Shown here one piece after another: positions 60,157 to 64,000 of a stretch of DNA of 64,000 bases (the stretch's first letter is position 1; each line of letters opens with the position of its first letter). Under the pieces are notes generated by a model. That model made no database searches, was not told the DNA's origin, and saw only the letters and a program-made list of their open reading frames with translations. The stretch covers positions 1 through 64,000 of the forward strand of contig NXFV01000186.1 in the NCBI GenBank assembly GCA_002803225.1, read 5' to 3'. Position numbers and translations under genes: made by a program. Origin of the DNA: Gamarada debralockiae (taxonomy: Eukaryota; Ascomycota; Leotiomycetes; Helotiales; Hyphodiscaceae).

Positions 60157-60449
60157 TACCGTAGAGTCTGGATCATAAGATAATATCTTATGCGATTTTT
60201 CGCTGTTTCAATGAGGTTAGAACCACATCTTATCTGCAGTTAGTATCGTATGTGAATTTCGTATTTTTAGGGCATTACTCCCTATAATTACAGCACTTTA
60301 AAGCCTGAAAGACCCGGTAGAACACGGGCGGTGTGTCAATTAAGATAATATCTTAAGCGATTATCTTGTCAAGCTTCAATTGGAACTATATCTTATCTGG
60401 CCAGTATCTTAACTGGAACATATTATCTTATGATCCAGATTCTACGGTA
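60157..60449. mobile_element. MITE-like element, 30-bp terminal inverted repeats with TA flanks
   Basis: The left end (60157-60186) and the right end (60420-60449) are reverse complements over 30 bp with a single mismatch. The ends read TA-CCGTAGA and TCTACGG-TA, so the TA dinucleotides fit a Tc1/mariner-type target duplication around a 289-bp element (60159-60447). There is no coding capacity. Inside, two similar segments of about 75 bp (from about 60175 and about 60338), each with AGATAATATCTTA near its start and ATCTTATCTG near its end, suggest an internal duplication. It is non-autonomous and would need a transposase from elsewhere. Confidence 0.82.
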
Positions 60450-62079
60450 GTATGTATGTATGATATTATCACTGGTATTTAAGTTGGGTTATATGTCGCG
60501 ACACTTTTGCCAACACTGCTGGAAGGCTTCAATCATCCATTGAGGTCACACCGCTCGGAGTTACTTATCCGTTTTTTCGACTTTAGAGCGTGAGTGGATC
60601 TCGATGGAGTTGCAAAGATAAGCTCAAATATGGACTGTACAGTAGATGTTAGTAAATTTTTAATTGACCAGGGAATTTTGGCTGAATGAGTGGCAAAGCG
60701 AGTATTAGTCGGGAGATGGAATTGAAAGCTTGACGCGCTTCGCTTTTTTGGATCATTGGATCAAACCTTCTCCCTCCCTTGTCTGTGCCTCTGTGCCCGC
60801 AGAATCTTCGCCATCACGGTGCATTCATCACCAGATCGTTTTATGCCACGAGATGTCTGCTTGTCCATTGGTAGCCCTTGACAAGCTACATCTGCTTCGA
60901 TAATCTTAGGAAAAGAGCTTTCCAGCATCGCTAACTTCGAAGGCCCTATCTATCGATCCGACGAGTCCAAAGTGAGGAACAGACAAAGATATGCCAAAAG
61001 CCTGCGCCCACAGAACTAGTAAAAGCAACTCCTTGTAAGGCTGATCCCGGCTCGGGCCGTCCAGTTCCCGATGCAGGCTCTCAAGAAGGCTAATGATTTC
61101 CGCCCCCTTCCCCCCTGTTCCCCATACAAAATCTTGAGTCCTGATATTTATTTCAGGCATCAACTCCTACTTTCCTACTGTGGAAAGACCGCCCTTAAGT
61201 CCGACGAAAGGGGGGGTTGAGGCTCCTCCGACCCGAAGGGGCTCGTGGGGATCCCCCCCCAACTTGAGGAGATAAGCGTCGGGCACGACAATTCACTTGA
61301 TTGTGCTGTCGTAGAAGTTGATAAGTTTGGTAGTGGTTGAAGAGGGGGGCCCGGGGGCTGTGGGGGCGCGAAGCCAAAAAGGGGGGGGGGAGCGAAAATC
61401 ATTAGCCCTCAAGAACGTTATATCGAGCCAAAAATAGCACCTGATCGGCAAGTTGTGCGCGCACTCTACCCTTACTCCCAATTTTGAACTTGGACGCGCG
61501 TTCCACATAGTCCTAGGACTGTTAGTAGAGCACAACCATTGGCGAGATTCCCCCAGCGCAGCGTTCGATGTACTCTTGTCACATCGCAAAAACATATCCA
61601 AACGAACGCTCCAGTCACGAATGATGGGTCTAGCAGTTCGAGAATGCTACAAATCCTATTGATAGAGCTAAGAGCCAGTGCCGGGTCTTGACCCACAAAC
61701 GGTGATTGCTCGTGAAAACTGCGAAGAATAATGACCAAGCAAACAGCTGAATAAGAAACCAACCGGTCCTCGTCACATATTGGGAGATGACGCCCACGAA
61801 TTTTAGCCCTCTCCCAAGCCTTTTGAAGTCGAATAGATGAAGTCGGATCGTCCTAGCGCAATCTTTCGAAGGCTCTCCAACAAAGACTAGAATGTTGCTC
61901 CTCGGATAGCAGCTCAAAAGAGTTTTCTAGGGATAAATTTGATTCGCCATCGGCACTTGGAGTGAATAGCATAACCGGTTGAAGCGCGTTTGTAGGTGGC
62001 AACGTCCAAGTGCTTGCTAGTGCAATGTTTGTGCAGCATTTTTCAGTTGGGATACCGGTATGTGTAACATTTGCATGAT
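60450..62079. other. Gene-poor region with homopolymer runs
   Basis: Open frames on the minus strand (for example at 61472-61917) lack recognisable family motifs and may be remnants of the decayed gene that follows. A G-run cluster (listed separately) and C or G runs at 61211-61217 and 61254-61260 are present. No gene is supported. Confidence 0.4.
61344..61390 (+). other. Potential G-quadruplex: four G runs in 47 bp
   Basis: G runs occur at 61344-61349 (6), 61353-61357 (5), 61362-61366 (5) and 61381-61390 (10). The loops are 3, 4 and 14 nt. The first two loops are canonical; the third is long. Any biological role is speculative. Confidence 0.5.
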
Positions 62080-62939
62080 TCAATTGGGCATTTCCAGTGG
62101 AGAGTGAATCTTTTCATGTTCTGTTAGGTCCTTTAATACCTCGACTTGTTTTTCATACGCAAATTCCTCGTGAAGGCCGCTTTGGCTGAGAACAGGTTCT
62201 GGCAGGTTGTTACCATCGAAAGCCTCAAATATATCTGAATCGGAAGTGCTGACGCCTGGGAATGGCTTAGTTGACTATTGTGGAATGATTTGATAGACTC
62301 CATATCCGAATGGTCCTTGATCGAACTTTCGATTGACAGTACGACGGAAGGTGTGTTTATGCTCGGGCGGAGTTCTGGGAAAGGATAGTGCTAACTACCG
62401 GTAAATATCTCTTCGACTTCTCCGTTTCTCCCATCTGAGCCGTCTCTTTCAACTTTCCATCTACCAAATCGGCCACTTCTGCGAGATCCTCATTGTTGCG
62501 TTTCTGGGAATCCGTTGTATGTGCCTCCAAACCCTTCAATAGATGAACGATTCCGTTCAAGCTGATCTTGAATTTTCTCAATATTGCCCACAGCACTATA
62601 TTGTCCTTCTCTTTGTACACCCGCTTCACTCCCGCTCCCACGTTTCTGCTTTTAAGCTCTCGAAACTTCAGATCGTTTTCTAAACATGTTCTCTCACAGT
62701 CCTTGACAATCACAGAAATGCCAGCAGTCGAGATACACTATCAGAATGCCAATCTCTGAGAATATAGAAAGGAGAAGAAGTTCAATGGGCGAGGTCTTAA
62801 GATCATGTCCCAGATTGTTGGTGTCTGCTGGTCCGTTTAAGAGGCCATAGCTTTCTTCTTCAATTGTCTTGGAGGTTTTGTTGATAGCACAGACGAGCTG
62901 GCCGAAGCTGGTGGCTAAACCCTCGAGCGGGGAGGACAT
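62080..62939 (-). pseudogene. Decayed gene with a helical N-terminal segment like those of fungal STAND/ankyrin proteins
   Basis: From ATG 62939 the translation MSSPLEGLATSFGQLVCAIN, followed by NKTSKTIEEESYG, resembles N-terminal helical domains of fungal NLR-like proteins. A frameshift near 62725 separates SVSRLLA from ISVIVKDCERTC in another frame, which continues through LWAILRKFKISLNGIVHLL to a stop at 62357. A third open segment (SDSDIFEAFDGNNLPEPV to EMPN) ends at 62080. No splice sites join the pieces convincingly. I judge it a broken gene, but a multi-exon gene with unseen introns remains possible. Similarity was judged by eye only. Confidence 0.4.
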
Positions 62940-63254
62940 TGTTGTATCGAATACTGTTTGAAACAGCCAATCGAGACCGTGTATATACAGACTAAAAATG
63001 GAATCTACCGGTAGATATAAGAAAACACTGGAAATAGCCATCAAGGAGAGCAGAGAGTATGAGTCATTCAAGAGACTGAGGCTGAGAGGAAGGCAGCGGA
63101 CTGCAAAAATGAACCATCGGCATAAAGAAATATAATTCCAGCTTATCTTGGAGTTAACACGTAATATGAAAGACGAGGGCTCCTGAACGTCTCGTTGAAG
63201 CCACTTTCTTCTCGTTGGGACGATGAAGTGGTCGGTTGACACGTTGCCAAGACA
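62940..63254. other. Intergenic, no gene recognised
   Basis: An open frame continues upstream of ATG 62939 on the minus strand, but its hydrophobic translation shows no family motif. Nothing else is supported. Confidence 0.35.
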
Positions 63255-63508
63255 CTAAGCTTTAGCGTCTCGCTAAGCAACCAATGCTACTGTCGCTTTA
63301 TCTTAGAGAGTGTTTATACAAAGTTCAGCGCACTGGTGCTTTTTTAGGCTACTGTATTCGCTAAATTTGCAGCGCATCAATCGCTAATTTTTCGGACTAT
63401 CACTTAATTTCTAGTACATCGATCCCTAATTTTTCAGGCTGTCGGTAGTTAAATTTCCGGCGCATTAATTACTAAATCTCTAGAGCTTAGCGAGACGTTA
63501 AACTCTAG
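63255..63508. repeat. Short inverted-repeat element with internal 44-bp direct repeats
   Basis: Ends 63255-63278 and 63485-63508 are inverted repeats of 24 bp with about four mismatches, sharing the core CGTCTCGCTAAGC. Between them four degenerate direct copies start at 63327, 63371, 63413 and 63459, spaced 44, 42 and 46 bp. Each begins AGCGCAT-like, and all but the truncated last copy carry a T-rich core such as CTAATTTTT. No clear target duplication is seen and nothing is coded. It may be a non-autonomous element or a repeat-derived structure. Confidence 0.6.
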
Positions 63509-63802
63509 CGCCTTAGCAAAGTGTGGCCGTTTCAATCGATCCCGGATGATAAGTCTACTGTAAGTGCAGTAGAACCCCTGATGCTGTATTTGACTAGCGG
63601 TTCGGCTAGTGCCATCGGCCAAGGCTGAGCCTTCTAGAAACTCCTTCGAGGCAAATCTGTAATCAGCCTCGCTCCACCTCCTGTCGCCATCATAATCACC
63701 ATTACGTCCGCCAGTTGCCTGCAACGCCCGTAAAGGTACCACGAACAGAATCCTAGCGCGCTAGTCTATTCCACGATATATAACACCCTCCCCAGTCCAA
63801 CC
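63509..63802. promoter_or_regulatory. Upstream region of the AN1 zinc-finger gene
   Basis: This is a spacer without recognised genes. A TATATAA-like sequence lies at about 63777-63783, some 20 bp before the start codon, so it is unlikely to be a conventional TATA box for that gene. Confidence 0.35.
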
Positions 63803-64000
63803 ATGGCGTCCTCAAGCTCAGACCCTCCCGAAGAAGCCACCTTCACAACGATGGACGAAAAAGACCCTACTTTGATTGGCGCACACTGCCAATACACCTA
63901 CTGCAATCAACTCGATTTCCTCCCCTTCAGATGTGAATCATGTCGAGGTACCTTCTGTCTCGATCACCGATCCGAAACTGGCCACAAATGTCCCAAGGCC
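63803..64000 (+). CDS. AN1-type zinc-finger protein, 5' part (cut by window end)
   Basis: The first 66 codons are present and open to the window edge. After a Ser/Pro/Glu-rich leader the translation shows the AN1 finger pattern: CQYTYCNQLDFLPFRCESC, then GTFCLDHR and HKCP. The Cys and His ligands are spaced as in fungal Cuz1/ZFAND1-type proteins, which have the AN1 finger near the N-terminus and link p97/Cdc48 and the proteasome under metalloid stress. Assignment to that subgroup is inferred, since the rest of the protein is missing. Confidence 0.85.
   Translation, partial: MASSSSDPPEEATFTTMDEKDPTLIGAHCQYTYCNQLDFLPFRCESCRGTFCLDHRSETGHKCPKA

Noticed and set aside
1..64000. CRISPR arrays, bacterial operons, tRNA or rRNA genes
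   Set aside because: The DNA is fungal nuclear sequence; I found no spaced direct-repeat array and no convincing tRNA or rRNA sequence by eye.

Overview
The window is nuclear DNA of a filamentous ascomycete (Pezizomycotina). Genes are separated by short spacers and interrupted by introns of roughly 45-120 nt, with GT..AG (twice GC..AG) borders and CTAAC/CTGAC-like branch sites. The families present (ferrichrome-type NRPS, HET proteins, an APSES factor, fungal-type SDRs and lactonohydrolase) fit that group. A leotiomycete is plausible but is an inference from style only. Exon borders below were read by eye from frame continuity, splice sites and family motifs.

Region 1 (0.1-24 kb) is a siderophore-type locus. 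A 1273-aa full-length ABC-B transporter (minus) and a 4870-aa NRPS (plus) diverge from a 1.67 kb promoter that holds two exact ATCTGATAA boxes, the site described for SreA/Urbs1-type iron-responsive GATA repressors. The NRPS order A-T-C-A-T-C-T-C-A-T-C-T-C-T-C and its size match the SidC/Sib1 ferrichrome synthetases. Downstream lie a broken Dal5-type MFS transporter gene with many stops and an NAD-dependent epimerase/dehydratase. A 3.5 kb stretch without recognisable genes follows (24.0-27.6 kb), with a degenerate 18-bp repeat array.

Region 2 (27.6-36.4 kb) is a self/non-self recognition pair. A 2143-aa NLR-like protein (HET, NACHT, about 22 ankyrin repeats, ZZ-like cysteine cluster) diverges from a second HET-domain gene.

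Region 3 (36.5-59.1 kb) is mostly housekeeping: an ICMT-like methyltransferase, a SSAT-like GNAT, a LYR-type protein, an Mbp1/Swi6-class APSES regulator, a FucP-type sugar permease, mitochondrial-type holo-ACP synthase, thymidylate synthase, two SDRs, an SMP-30-type lactonase, ATP synthase subunit k (a three-exon small gene), an MTP18 mitochondrial fission protein and a hexapeptide O-acetyltransferase whose first exons do not join cleanly. The thymidylate synthase promoter carries two MCB boxes (ACGCGT), the classical target of the Mbp1 class encoded 7 kb away.

Region 4 (59.1-64.0 kb) is AT-rich and repeat-laden. It contains a 293-bp MITE-like element with TA flanks, a second short inverted-repeat element with internal 44-bp direct repeats, a G-run cluster, and decayed coding sequence. 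It ends in the 5' part of an AN1 zinc-finger gene cut by the window edge.
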